DNA of 64,000 nt from Neospora caninum Liverpool (taxonomy: Eukaryota > Apicomplexa > Conoidasida > Eucoccidiorida > Sarcocystidae). A model generated the notes under the pieces. The model was not told the origin of the DNA, ran no database searches, and was given only the letters and a program-made list of their open reading frames with translations. Location: the NCBI RefSeq assembly GCF_000208865.1, contig NC_018392.1:2810793-2874792 (forward strand). The letters run 5' to 3'. The position numbers and the translations under genes were made by a program. Of this stretch, positions 25,767-37,384 are shown one piece after another (the first letter of the stretch is position 1; each line of letters begins with the position of its first letter).

Positions 25767-28291
25767 GAAGCGCCCAGAGCATTCATGCTCGACAGTGTTA
25801 TATATACGAAACGAGATCTGCGTGAGCGACGAACGACGAGGCAGGAGATGCGCTTGCGTTCTGTTTACGGACGCGAGGTGAAGAAAGAGTGGTAGGGGCA
25901 CACAGACAGGACGAGAAGGCGGAAGAGACGGAGAGAGCCGCGCACGGCCGAAAAACGCACCTGCTGACTGGGGAGGAAGTCTCTGCACTTTTCATACTCG
26001 GCGTTGTAGAAAGCGAGGATGTTCTGTTTCAGCTGTTGCAGGTCCGCTTCATTGACAACGTCCTGCGTCGCAAAGCAACACAACCGAGGTCAACGTGTCA
26101 GCCGTAACTATCTTTCCGCCTCCGACGCTTCTCGTTCTCCCTTTTCCCCTCCCTGTGATATCTCCCCCTTCTCTCTCTTCTCTCTCAGTCCCTCTCTCTT
26201 CTCTCTCTGTCTCTCTCTCTTCTCTCTCAGTCTCTCTCTTAGTCTCTCTCAGCCTCTCTCTTAGTCTCTCTCAGCCTCTCTCTTAGTCTCTCTCAGCCTC
26301 TCTTCTCTCCCTTTCTCTCTCTTTCTCTCTTTTGTTTCCTCTCTCGCTTGTTCTCGTGCTGAAAAGCGTCGCCGTCCCTTTTCGTGTTCGGCCTGCTTTG
26401 TATCTCGCGAAGGCCTCACCTCCTTGACGAGTTTTTCGGCGTAGATGTCGAAGACGGTCTTTTTCTTCGCGATCAAGGTGTACATGCGAGGTTGTGTGAA
26501 TTTCGGCATGTCCAGTTCGTTGTGGCCCAGGCGTCTGTAGCCGACGAGGTCGATGAAGACGTCGCCTTTGAAGCGCTGGCGGTACTCGAGGGCGAGCTCA
26601 CTGACAAACGTCACGGCCTCGGGGTCGTCTGCGTTGACGTGGAACACGGGAGCGTCGAGCGCCTTGGCGATGTCTGTGCAGTAGCGTCCGCTTCCCGAGT
26701 CGACGGGGTTGGTGGTGAATCCGATCTGGTTGTTCACGACGATGTGGATCGTGCCTCCGACGCGGTAGTTGGGCAACTGAGACATTTGCAAGGTCTCGTA
26801 AACGACGCCCTGTCCGGCGAGCGAGGCGTCCCCGTGCAGGATCACCGGTAACACCTTCGTCCCGTCTTCGTCCTCCGAGTAGTACTGCTGCGCTCGCGCC
26901 TGGCCAATCACGAGAGGGTCTACCGCCTCCAAGTGCGACGGATTCGCGAGGACGCCCATGTGGATGTAGCGCTGCGCATCTGCGTCGAAGTGGTCAAATT
27001 CGACGCCGAGATGGTACTTGACGTCTCCAGAGTTGCCCCACTCCGCGGAGGAGTACGAGGTAACGCCGAGGAATTCCGAGAGCAGCTGCTGCATCGGTTT
27101 GTGGAGAACGTTCACGAGGACGTTCAGGCGCCCGCGGTGCGGCATGCCGATGACGACGCTGTTCACGCCTTCGCGAGCAGCCTTCTTCGTGATGGCTTTC
27201 ATCGCGACGATCATCGTCTCGCATCCGTCGAGGCCGAACCGCTTGCTGGTGCTGAACTTTTGGCCGCAGAAGTTCTCAAACATCTGCGACCGCGCCGTTC
27301 GCGCCAAGATCTTCTTCTTCATCTCCGGGCTGAAGACGTACTTTGTCGGGGTCTCGATCCACTGCCGAATGAAGTTGCACACGTTTCGATCGCCAATGTG
27401 CATGTACTCGACGCCGATCGAGCCGCAGTATGCCTCCTCGAGACGCTTGATGATTTGGTGGAGGGGACGGGGCGGAAGCTCTGGAGACAGAAAGCCGCAC
27501 ATGCCTTCGACGCGGCAGTCGTAGACCTTGTCGAGGTCCGCCTTCGTGAAGCCGTACGTCTCGAAGTCGAGGCTCCCCGCAGGCGACTGGCCGCGGGCCC
27601 GAGAGACGAAAGGCGTCTCCTGCGGAAGACTCAGCGGATTCACCGCCGCGAGTTCGTGACCCCGCATCTGGTAGCCGCGAATCATCTGGATCAAACGACT
27701 GGTGTCGTGCACACTCTGCTGCGAGGAGACAGGGAGCGACTCCGGCGTCACAAACGACGCGCCCGCCGGCAGCGACCCTGGCGCCGTCGAGATGTACGGC
27801 GTGGCCGCCCGCGCCGCGGCGCCTCTGATGGTGGAGCCCAACGCGCCCGAAGCGGAGCCGCCGGGCGGGAGACAGAACGAGGCACCGGCCGGCAAGTCGT
27901 TCGCGACGTTGGTGAAGTACGCGTTCCAAGATGCATGCACAGAAGTCGGGTCCTTCTTCCAGGAGAGATACATTTGTTCAACGTAAGCTGCGCTCGTTCC
28001 CGTGAGAAAAGACTCGGATGCTAGTGGCGCACCACTCAGAGACGGGGACGCCGTGCGCGCGGAGGAGAACCCGCAAGCGAGGAGCCGCGAGGACGCGCAC
28101 GAGCCGAGAACAGCCCCGAGAGACTCTCGCGCCGACAACGCGGCGGAGAGAGGAGACATACGAAGCGAAGGACAGAGAGACGACGGGGAAGCAGACGGAG
28201 CACGGTGGACGGCTGCGCGCGAGAGAGACGCCCGCCGCGCCGAAGCGTCGCGGCTCCAGCGCGAAGTCGCGAAAGAACGGAGGCTCCTCAT
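20970..28291 (-). CDS. OGDH: 2-oxoglutarate dehydrogenase E1 component, mitochondrial (11 exons)
   Basis: Thiamine-diphosphate decarboxylase of the mitochondrial 2-oxoglutarate dehydrogenase complex: it decarboxylates 2-oxoglutarate and passes the succinyl group to the E2 lipoyl domain. Exons in transcript order: 28291-26420, 26062-25961, 25443-25377, 24950-24754, 24231-24066, 23673-23527, 22984-22821, 22727-22564, 22022-21892, 21669-21541, 21208-20970. All joins keep phase and give 1125 residues, a usual E1o length. The ATG at 28291 starts [20 protein letters not shown], a typical basic mitochondrial presequence; the open frame upstream begins with GTG. The N-terminal [20 protein letters not shown] motif is the family signature. 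Further on are [11 protein letters not shown], the cofactor and metal motif [10 protein letters not shown] (from about residue 486) with [18 protein letters not shown] [28 protein letters not shown] and the terminal NQGAWF and YAGR motifs. Nothing essential is missing. Most introns carry TA microsatellites. Confidence 0.96.
23931..23960. repeat. (TA)n microsatellite in E1 intron 5
   Basis: Uninterrupted AT run within the intron between exons 5 and 6 of the E1 gene. Confidence 0.95.
25078..25176. repeat. TA/CA-rich microsatellite in E1 intron 3
   Basis: Compound TATA, TACA and CACA repeats fully inside the intron between exons 3 and 4 of the E1 gene. Confidence 0.9.
25730..25763. repeat. (TA)n microsatellite in E1 intron 2
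   Basis: Uninterrupted TA run within the intron between exons 2 and 3 of the E1 gene. Confidence 0.95.
26160..26345. repeat. CTCTCT-rich tandem repeat in E1 intron 1
   Basis: The plus strand is a nearly pure pyrimidine tract with recurring TCTCTCAGCCTCTCTCTTAG units. It lies inside the first intron of the leftward E1 gene, so the transcript carries a polypurine run. Frames that read through it are artefacts. Confidence 0.9.
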
Positions 28292-29875
28292 GATGGGTGC
28301 CGAGAAATGGCCTGGGAAGACCGAAAAAGAGACAGATGGGACGCAGGCGAATGCCAGACAGAGTGCTGGCCAGAGGGCAAAGACAAAGAAACACCGAAAA
28401 CGAAGCGACACAAGGAGAGGAGATGAACTCGCGCCGATCACAATTCAGTTCTGCACATGCAGAGAACGACAGGGGAGGTGAAGCGCGGGGTGCTCCTTAA
28501 GATACATGTTTGTCTCCGGTCGGAACACTCGTCACGCGGTCCTTTCTCGTAATCACCTCAGAGCAAAGCTTGAAGGACGCGCAGTTTCTCTTCCCGCGGG
28601 CTTCCTACAGGAGGAAGAGAGAGTTGCCTCGTTTCTCTCGGCCTGTCCAAGGCAGCATGGGCGCGGCCGCCCGCCGGCAACACGTCAGAACCGCTCCAGA
28701 GCCTCACCCCAGATCTCTCCAGATCTACTACCTGGAAGAGGCGTTTGGGTCGTCACTCTTTTTCTCTGGAGTCGCTCGTCGAGCCCAGACCGACTGGTGT
28801 TTGCCGAAAGCTCGCGCAAGAGAAAGCGCGCAGAAAAGAGGGGAGTGGCAGGCGCGAACAGAGGAAACGCGAGAACACCTCGAGTTGGGGAACTTGCGCA
28901 TCTGCGCATCCCAAAGACAGGCGAAGCCGGCGACGTTTGGTGTGCCAGATTTTTCTCGCTTCGACACAAAGTCGGATCTTTGTGGAGAGAGGGAGAAAGG
29001 CAGGGCGAAAACGGGTGAGAGGAAAGGGGGAGAAAAAAGGGAGGGAAGTTTTGTGGAGAGTGGAGAAAAGAGACGGGAGGGAAGGGAGCAAGCGCGCGCA
29101 GTCGGGAGGGGATAAACCGGCCGGAAATTGCAGATTTTTGGCGTGCATGACCTCGGAAACTCGCCCTCTTCTGGTCGCGCTCGAGCCTCCCGCGCGAAAC
29201 GTTGCGCGTGGAACGAGAGAGGCGGCGCGAGAACGCGCAGACGAACATGCGATCGGCGACGCAAAGAGTCTCTCGCGGGGGACAGCGACGAGTGCAAAAA
29301 GCAACGGCGCGAAAGACGAAAAAGCAAAGTTCGGAGCGCGATTCGCGGCGACGAAAAGCAATCAAAAAAGTTCGAGAGAAAGGCAAGAAACGCTTGCGAA
29401 CGGGGAAGGAACGCGCACACCGCGACCCTCGCGCAGAGTCCACAGAGAGAGACAGGAGAGCGAGATGCCCCAGCCCCAAGTTTCGCCGTCACTTTTTTCG
29501 ATTCAGATACAGCAAAAGGCCGCCTTTTTGGCGTTTTCGTTCACGCGGCGATCCCTACAAAAGGGTCGGAAGCGTCAAATGGTGCCACGCACACTGGAGC
29601 GGAGCCGCGGCGGCCCCAGCACAGAGATCTTCCTTCTCGCCCGCCGTAGAAAAAAGTGTCCCCTACACTGCCCCGACCTGGTCGGCTCCCCCTCAGTAGT
29701 TGATCCTTCAACAGCTAAAACGAGAGAAAGAGAGCCGACATAGAGATGAAGCGGGGGACCGTTTGGAGGATCATTTCTTTCTCTTGCCGCCGTCGCATGA
29801 GAAGACGACAAGAGAAGCAGAGACTCGGCCACTTTACCGCCCGCCACGCAAAGGGGATGCCTGCGGGCTCAAAGG

Positions 29876-29926
29876 ATATATATATATATATATATATATA
29901 TATGACTATATATATATATATATATG
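29876..29926. repeat. (TA)n microsatellite
   Basis: Two TA runs separated by TGAC, in intergenic DNA. Confidence 0.95.
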
Positions 29927-31922
29927 ACTGACTGTTGGGGGAAAAGCGACACATCATCTGTATATATAAGTATATAGATATATAGATGCATGAAAGAGTC
30001 TGTATAGAGATACAAAGGTAACCAGAAGTGGGAAGAGGGTCAATCCACAACGGCTGACCAGAGACAGGAAAGTGTACCCGTATAGAGATTTCTTCTCGTG
30101 TTCTTCAGTTTTTCCTTGCGTTATCTGCCTCGAGGCTGTTGCTCGATACGGGCGCGAGTGTCGAGTAAGTCTTCTGAAAGGTCGAGAGGAGAGCTGGGAG
30201 CAGTTACACTGCGTTTTGTTGGGGAACAAGCTGACTGCCAAATATCGGCCTTTTCAAGTCGTGCAAGCAGCGGCGATGGGAAAAGGCCGTGGAACAAGGA
30301 ACCCAACGGAGAGCCAAGAGAGGAAACACGTCGGCTACACGTGCGCCTTCGACTGGATGTGACCCCCACCTTTCTTCAGTAGATCTACACAGGAAGCAGA
30401 CCTACGCACAGTCCCCCCACATAGATATGTGGACGACGCATATCGATACTTGTTCATATCTCTATATCTGTATATATTTTGTGGATATATTAAGAGATGT
30501 TTGTGTGTGTTGATAAAAACATGGAGATACTCGGTTGACTTACCTATATATTTGCATGTATTGGAATACGCATTTCTGTATGTATGCTGACAATGTAACT
30601 ACGATGTTGACACCACAACAACGGTTACCCCCGAACCTAGACGAAACAGCACTGGAGAAGAAAGGCGGACTAAGGGTCTATGCGAGTATAGTCCAAGAGG
30701 GGCGAACCAGAAGAAAAAGCAGGAACGGAAGGGACAGTCGCTGGAACGTCAAGCACCACTTTTGGCATCTTTGAAGAATTTCCTGAAAACGCTCCACTCG
30801 AAGCTCACGCACGAGTCGGGTTCGTGCCGAGGGGGCTCTGTTCCTGTCGGCTTTCGACTGTTTCCTTCTCTTTTGAACGAACAAACAGCACTATGTCTCG
30901 TCGTCCCTTTCTCGTCCTCACAAGCGTCTTCCTCTATGTCGAAGGCTTCTCTACATGTGTCGCTTGACTGTCTCCTATCTCCACACCTGTGTCATTTTAA
31001 CTGCCTGCCGGCTCGTTCTTCCTTTCCTCTTTTGGCATTCTTGTTTCAGCCTTTTAGTCTTGGCCTCGACGTCCGGCTCATCCGTGTCGCAGCGTTGCAT
31101 GCGCTCGCTTTCGCGGGTGCTCTCGCGTGGCCTTTCCCGCCCTGTGTCTTCTCTCTCCACGGCACAAAAGCGAAATCTGCACTGATCTCGATTTTGAGTG
31201 TTGGTGAGTGTGTGTCCATGTGCAGGAAATTTCACTAAACAAATTGGGATTGGAGAAACGAAAAAGGTTGCATTCTCCCTGCGTTCTAAGAAGAGAGACG
31301 CCTGCGATTCGCGATCGAGTCGTGACAAAAAAACAAGACGGCAACTTCAACCGCAGGCGGGGGACTAGTTGTTTTCTTGTGGTCTCTCTTGCCGTTTCGA
31401 AATACGCAAAAAGGCGAGGGAAAAGTTAAATTTGAGTCGGGTCATTGCATGTGTAGGCCTAGGTGCGGTGATCAGCAGTTACATTCGGCCGTTTTGCGGC
31501 GAAAGACAGAGAGCGAGAAACAATTATAGAAAAACAACTGGAGAAAGAAAACACGTCCGACAGACGTTTTAGAGGCAGCCGCGTGCGAAGGAGTGTGCAC
31601 GCGCCCGTTCACAGCACGTGCGTCCACACTCCTTACCCGAGAAGCCGCAAAGAAGGAAAAAATGACAGGCGAAAGTCGATACCACCGGACTTTCTCTGGT
31701 CCTTCGTGGAGGGATGTGCATGCGACAGACTCGCGGCTCTCACCCAAGGGGAACCTCTGCCCCCGTCAACACGCACCCCGGGAATCTCGACTCCGAATGT
31801 CCCTATTGACAGCATGCAACACATCCAATTTTACCTTTTCCACCAGCCGCACATGCACGTATCCACCAGATGATCTACATCTGTATGGCTGTATATCTCC
31901 ACCTACGCATATGCATACGTAG

Positions 31923-31925
<3 letters not shown>

Positions 31926-31958
<33 letters not shown>
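31926..31958. repeat. (TA)n microsatellite
   Basis: Uninterrupted TA run a short distance beyond the 3' end of the RTF1 gene. Confidence 0.95.
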
Positions 31959-31962
<4 letters not shown>

Positions 31963-32164
31963 AAATATATGTGTGTAGAACATATGCTGGCACATGCGTG
32001 CATGCGGAAGCACATACGTGAATAAAACTGTGACGGCACACTTGCATGTGTGCTCACACTACAAACATGTGGTGCCTGCGTCTGCAGGAGCGCGCTGAAG
32101 CCAAAAAGCGGCACAGAGAGGCTTGCGTCCTCTGTGTCGCGTCTGTTCGTGTCTTCGCCGGCCC

Positions 32165-35100
32165 TCAGCCTGTCAGCTGCATGTTTGCCAGTTGGGCCAC
32201 TTGCTGCTTGTATTCTTCGAGAGAAATCAACAGCGAATCTGAGGGCGGAGGCGGCGTCGGTGGAAGAAGGGCAACGACCGAGGCGTACGCCCGCGGGGGT
32301 GGAATGCTTCCTGTGTCGATGTGCAGAGCGCCTGCTTGGCGATATCGCTGCGAGGGAAAACCGCAAAAGAAAAATCGCAAACTTTGCGCGCGCGTTCTCT
32401 CTCGCGGTCTGTGTTTTCGTTCCCCCTAGTGGTGATTATCTCTTGGGTGCCTTCCACTTCACAGGTTCCACCTTTCATGCCTCCCTTAACTTCTCGAAAC
32501 TTCTGCCTCAAACATCTCAGACAGCGACCACGCCATCAGCTCCTTGAGCACGTATACACACCGCACCGGCGCTAAAAACGTCTGCTCGCTTCCCTCCCTC
32601 TTTGCTCCCTTTCTCCTCTCTCTCGGCCTGTTTTTTTCGTTTTGTTTCCGCCGCGCCTTACTTGAACAGTGTGTCGAACCCAGTCCCTTTGTTCTTTGGG
32701 CGAGCCATGCAGCAGAAACTTCCAGGCAGCTGTCGCTTGCGGCGTGCCGCCGCAGAGAGGAGAGGCCGCTGCGCCTCGGGGCTCGGAGATCGACGGGCTC
32801 AGACTCCGTTTCGTGTCCTCGCCTAACGGCCGCGGAGATGGATCTCTGCCGCCTGCACACCAGAAAAACGCGAAAAAAGAACATCGCGACGCGCGCAAGT
32901 CCCTTCTCACGCCACGAAAACGAAGGCACCAAAAAAAGGAACGCTTCCGAACCCCGAGAGAGAGACGCAGGTGCGGCACCAGGGCGTCGTCCCTCCATCC
33001 ACCCCAAATGGATGCAGCTTGCCTCCGGAGAGACAAAAGAGACATCGCCAAAGACGGATCGACACACCTGGCCCTGAGCTCTCCCACCGAGAGAGACTCA
33101 TGGGACGGCCGCTGTCTCCCCCTGAGGCTCCCGCCCCCTCTAACGCTTTCTCGTCTCCGCACCTGTGGCGCGTCCTGGCGAAGTGCTGTCGCTGCGTCGG
33201 TCGCTGTCGAGGGCCTGTGGCGAGAGGCGGGTTTCGCGCGTCTCTGCGTCGGCTGCATCTCCCGCCTCGCCCTCTCCCACCTCTCGGCCTCGCTTTCTCC
33301 TTCCCGACTCGTCGCCAAAGAGCAGATCTGCGCAGGTCGGCGCAACGGGGGGGGTCGGCGCCGCGCTCTTGGCCGGCTCGCGGGCGCCGCCCTTTCGCAT
33401 CGACCGCTTGGGATCGTTCAGAATGAACATGGACAGTTTTTCACGCCTTCTCTCGAGCGCCACTTGATGCATCAGCGACGCGTTTCGCGCGCGACCTGAC
33501 GCGGCCTTGCTCTTGGCGAGCTTTGTCTCCACCTCCGTCTTGCGCGCAACCAGAGCCTGGAGCTTCTCCTTCAACTCGCGCCGTGCCGCACTCGCCGTCG
33601 CCACGCTCGACAGCGAGGCGTGGAGCGAATCCATCTCGTGCTTGATCGACATCAACTGCTTCAACAAATTCCCCGTCGTCGTCAAAAACGAACCCGCAGC
33701 CGAGTCCTGCTGCTTCCTCGACAAAATCGCCTGGACGTCTTCATCCGTGAAGGTAAACTGAAGAGGAAAAACAGCAAGACACAATCAGGGCGAGAGTTTG
33801 AAGAGGAGACTGTTTACGACTCTTTAGGAAAATCTCGAGGCAGGCCCGCAGATGCATGTCGGCTCCCGGTTGCCGCCATCGCTGCTCTCGGCTGACGGAA
33901 AGAACGGACGCAGATAATCTCGCAAATGTCCGACAAGCCTCGAACAGCCGAGACTCGCGGAAACGCGATGTGCAGCCACACAGACGCAGAGAGCAGAAAG
34001 CGGGAAGGCCCGAGGAAACACGCAGAGCGCGACCGCGCTCTGGCCGAAACCCGTTCGCGTCTTCTCGCGTTTCCCCAAATAACAGTGGAGTTTCAGCGCC
34101 AGAAAAGTGTCGTCCACGTCAGAGACTTTTCTCGGTGTAATCCACGGATTCCCGTCATCACACGTCGTTTCCAGAGAGAAGCACACCTCCTCTGATGCGC
34201 CACTTTTTCAGTCGCGCCCCCTTTTTCTCCTCGCCCCTTTTTTTCGCCCCTCCGGCGTTTCCGTCTTTCGCACCTCCTTCAGTTGCTGGAGTTTTGCGCG
34301 GAGTTTCTTGGAGAGGTCCTCGACGGAGTCGAACTCCTGGAGCTTCTTCTTCCAGGCTTCGTACTCAGCCGGAGTCACGGTCGAGTTGACGAGGTCGCCC
34401 AGCGCGAATTCGCGGTCGAACTTTGCCGATGCCTTGGGCGCCACGCGCAGCAGCAGCTTCACGCTACAGGACACGCCGTTTCGCCGACCTTCCGGGAGAC
34501 TCGGGTCTCCAGGCGCGGGACCAGTGGAGACAAAGTAGGGCTCGCAAGGGCGCAGCCCCACAATCTGGCACACCCAGCCGACGGGCGGGGCGTCGGGCTG
34601 CGCTTTGACAGCGGAGGGCGGCTGCGGCACTTTCACGAAGCAGCCGCGAACGTACTTTTCCGCTTGCGGATGTTCGAGCATGTGCAGCAGGCGCTCTGTG
34701 GACAGCCGCACGCCGTTCAGAAGATCCAGAGAAATCCGCTGGAGCATGCGTCGCGCCGTCTCCTTCCGACGCTGCTCGTCGCTGTCGACGCGGTCTTCGT
34801 CGAACAAGTCGTCAGCTCGACCGTCGTCCTCCCCCACAGTGCGCTGAGACGCAGACAAAAACACGCAGGAGGTGTCTCGAAGATAAAGGCACACAAAGAA
34901 ACAAAACTCCAGAGGTAGGGTGCCTTTCCACCTCGCCAATCTAATGGCTTCGAAACCTTCCTTTCTTCAAAACCTGCCTTTCTTCAAAACCTCCGGAACG
35001 TCGGTCTTCACCTTGTTCTCGTTAACCTTCGTCTCCATCTTTTTAACCTTCTTGTTCTCCTTCTTAACTTCTTGTCGGTCGCCTGCCTAACCTTCTTGTT

Positions 35101-35810
35101 CTCCTTCCCCTCTTGTGGTTTATACCTCCCGCTTCACTTTCTTAGCCTTCTCTCTCGAGATTTTTCTTGTCTGATTCTCACTGCTTACCTGCTGCGCAGC
35201 CTGCTCGCCACCCTCGTCTTCTCTTCCGGATTTCCCGCCCGCAACGCCTTTCCGTTTGCCGAACGCCCCGTCATCAGCCGACGCGTCCCCTGCGACCGCG
35301 CTGCCGGCGCCAGAGGCGAGACCGCTGGCTGTCCCCGCGCCATCGGCGTCCTGAAGAAGTGTCCCCGCGGTCGCGCCTCCACTGGAGCCCAGAGCCGCGT
35401 CGGGCAAGGCCGCGGAGACGCCGCTTAGGGCGGACCCGCTGGCGCCCGCAGACCGCGAAGAGAGGCGCTTCTTCTGGTCCTGTTCCGCGTCTTCCTCGTC
35501 CCCGGAAGAAGACTCACTCAAGTCTTCAGTCCCGTCCTTCCCCGACACTTCGCCTTCCTCCTCTTCCTCGTCTTCACTCGCTGGAGACAGGAACCGGGAA
35601 AAGGCACAGCCTCGAAACTCACCACACAGAAACAAACCCGAAAGAGTTCCCCCCGTTCCCAAGAACACCACACAAACGTCAATTTACACATGCAAACCAA
35701 TACACATATACCACCATACATGCATCTACGTATATACATACAATCACATAAAAATACATATACCTACACAGGCACACATTCATATATGTGCATCCAAATA
35801 AACCTCGATG

Positions 35811-35849
<39 letters not shown>

Positions 35850-37384
35850 GCACGTGGGTGCAGGTGCGAACGAAAAGGAGGTAAGAGAGACGGAAGAGGA
35901 AAGGGGAGAACAAGAGAGAGGGGACAGAACGACGGAAACTCAGAAATAGGCTTCTCACTTTGTCGCTGTTGCTGCTTCTGGCGAGCTCGCCGCGCTCGGA
36001 TGTCACTGAGAGCATCTCCCAAACGCCCTGCGCAGTCCGCCAAAAAAGACACCCTCCAGAGTTTTTTTTCGATTCTTCACAATAATTAACATTACTTACT
36101 TCCACGTGCACTTTATGCACAAACTTTATTAACTTTGTACACAAAACCTACAGAAATCATCCTCTCCCACACGCGTAGTCGTACAACACCTGTGGTCCAC
36201 ATTGACTGATTTATATAAATATGTTTAGATGCCCGTTGAAACACATTAACCCACATACACGTTGCAAATAGATGCATAGGAATATGCAGAAAAGTACCAA
36301 TACACATGCATATATACATATATATATACATATATTTATACGTATATCTATATACAGACATGTAGATATATGTGTATGATATATTGGCGTGAAGAGCCAA
36401 AGCAGAGTGAAAAACACTGTTGGCCTGAATATCCGCGTTCGAAGTGTTTTTCGGCTTTTGTGCGATGATTGTTGACTCGCTCGTCCCGGACGCGTCCTGT
36501 GTGTGTGTGTGTGTGTGTCTCGTCGCTCTTTTTTTTTTTGGATGGGCGCGACTATCAACGTCAAGAAGAACCGAAACCGCTCGCCATTCGAGCTGTGCAG
36601 CGAAAGAGTTTACCTGCCGTGCTCTTTCGGTCTTGGTCTTGTCGCCGCAGGAGTTCCTTTCTCTGGCGCTCGCGGACAAGTTCCTCGTAGCGCCTCGCGA
36701 GTTCGGCCTCTCGCTCGAATTCGTTCATGCTCTCCAGCGCCTGGAACCAGACACAGGAAGAGGAGACGCTTTGAGGAAAAAAAGACGAAAAACAAATCCC
36801 ACCCCCCTCGCATGGCCGCAGTGAAAAATCCTCACGAGACAAAAAGCCGGGAAGAAAGGGAAAGTGGGAAAAGCGGAAAGAAGCGCGGCAGACACGCCAT
36901 GATGCTGCTGTTAATTCTTCAAACGTTCGCGGCGTCGAAAACGAAAGAGACTCGAATGGGACACGGTCCGCGAATCCACGGGAGAGACGAACTACGAAAA
37001 GCAACACAAACCGTCTCCATCCACATCCATATATGTACATATATGTTTATATATATATATATATATATATAGATATGCGTGTATCGATATGTATGTGGAT
37101 GCATGCATTTGTGGGTGTTCAGACGCGTCTGATTGCCATCCGAACGGATTCGCAGCTTCTGCAAGGCTTTCTCCACTGCGTACTTCTCTGTCGCGTTCAT
37201 CTTTGTAGAGAAGATCGGGACTGAATTCGCCATTTTTGTCTCCGGGTCTTCCGCGGCGCCCCCAGGCGTCACCAGTCTCCCGCGAACTGGAAGATTGTCT
37301 TCCCTCATCGTCGGCGACTCGCGAGCTCGACGACGGACGCCCGCGCGGGGCTTGGCGTCCGCGCCCTGAGGACGTCGACTTCAT
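32165..37384 (-). CDS. RTF1: RTF1, PAF1-complex subunit with Plus3 domain (7 exons)
   Basis: RTF1 couples the PAF1 complex to elongating RNA polymerase II through Spt5 and promotes H2B ubiquitination. Exons: 37384-37184, 36740-36614, 36027-35959, 35580-35189, 34843-34274, 33757-33281, 32347-32165; all in phase, 672 residues. The ATG at 37384 starts MKSTSSGRGRQAPRG; the longer frame above it begins with GTG. Residues about 54-110 (DLLYKDERDRE, then MNEFEREAELARRYEELVRE) match the conserved histone-modification-domain helix of RTF1. Next come an acidic SEDEEEEEGE region and the Plus3 domain in exon 5 (LSTERLLHMLEHPQAEKYV, GCFVKVP, VGWVCQIVGLRPCEPYFVST). Exon 6 holds the post-Plus3 helices (TFTDEDVQAILSRKQQDSAA, FILNDPKRSMRKGG). 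The C-terminus SLEEYKQQVAQL resembles the family's SLNLEDYKKRRGLI. The last join (33281 to 32347, donor GTGGGA) is the least certain. The gene is divergent from the rhomboid gene. Confidence 0.9.
35813..35843. repeat. (TA)n microsatellite in RTF1 intron 3
   Basis: TA run inside the intron between exons 3 and 4 of RTF1. Confidence 0.95.
37029..37072. repeat. (TA)n microsatellite in RTF1 intron 1
   Basis: TATG/TA run inside the intron between exons 1 and 2 of RTF1. Confidence 0.95.

Larger units (their letters stand above)
28292..32164. other. Intergenic region between E1 and RTF1 genes
   Basis: 28292-29700 is purine-rich on the plus strand, so the leftward E1 transcript would have a pyrimidine-rich leader; this is the probable E1 promoter. 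A 332-codon forward frame there starts with TTG and is rejected. TA microsatellites lie at 29876-29926 and 31926-31958. The right part is the 3' flank of RTF1. I see no supportable gene. Confidence 0.55.

Noticed and set aside
28745..29743. 332-codon forward frame upstream of E1
   Set aside because: Starts with TTG, overlaps several equally long frames in low-complexity DNA, no domain.
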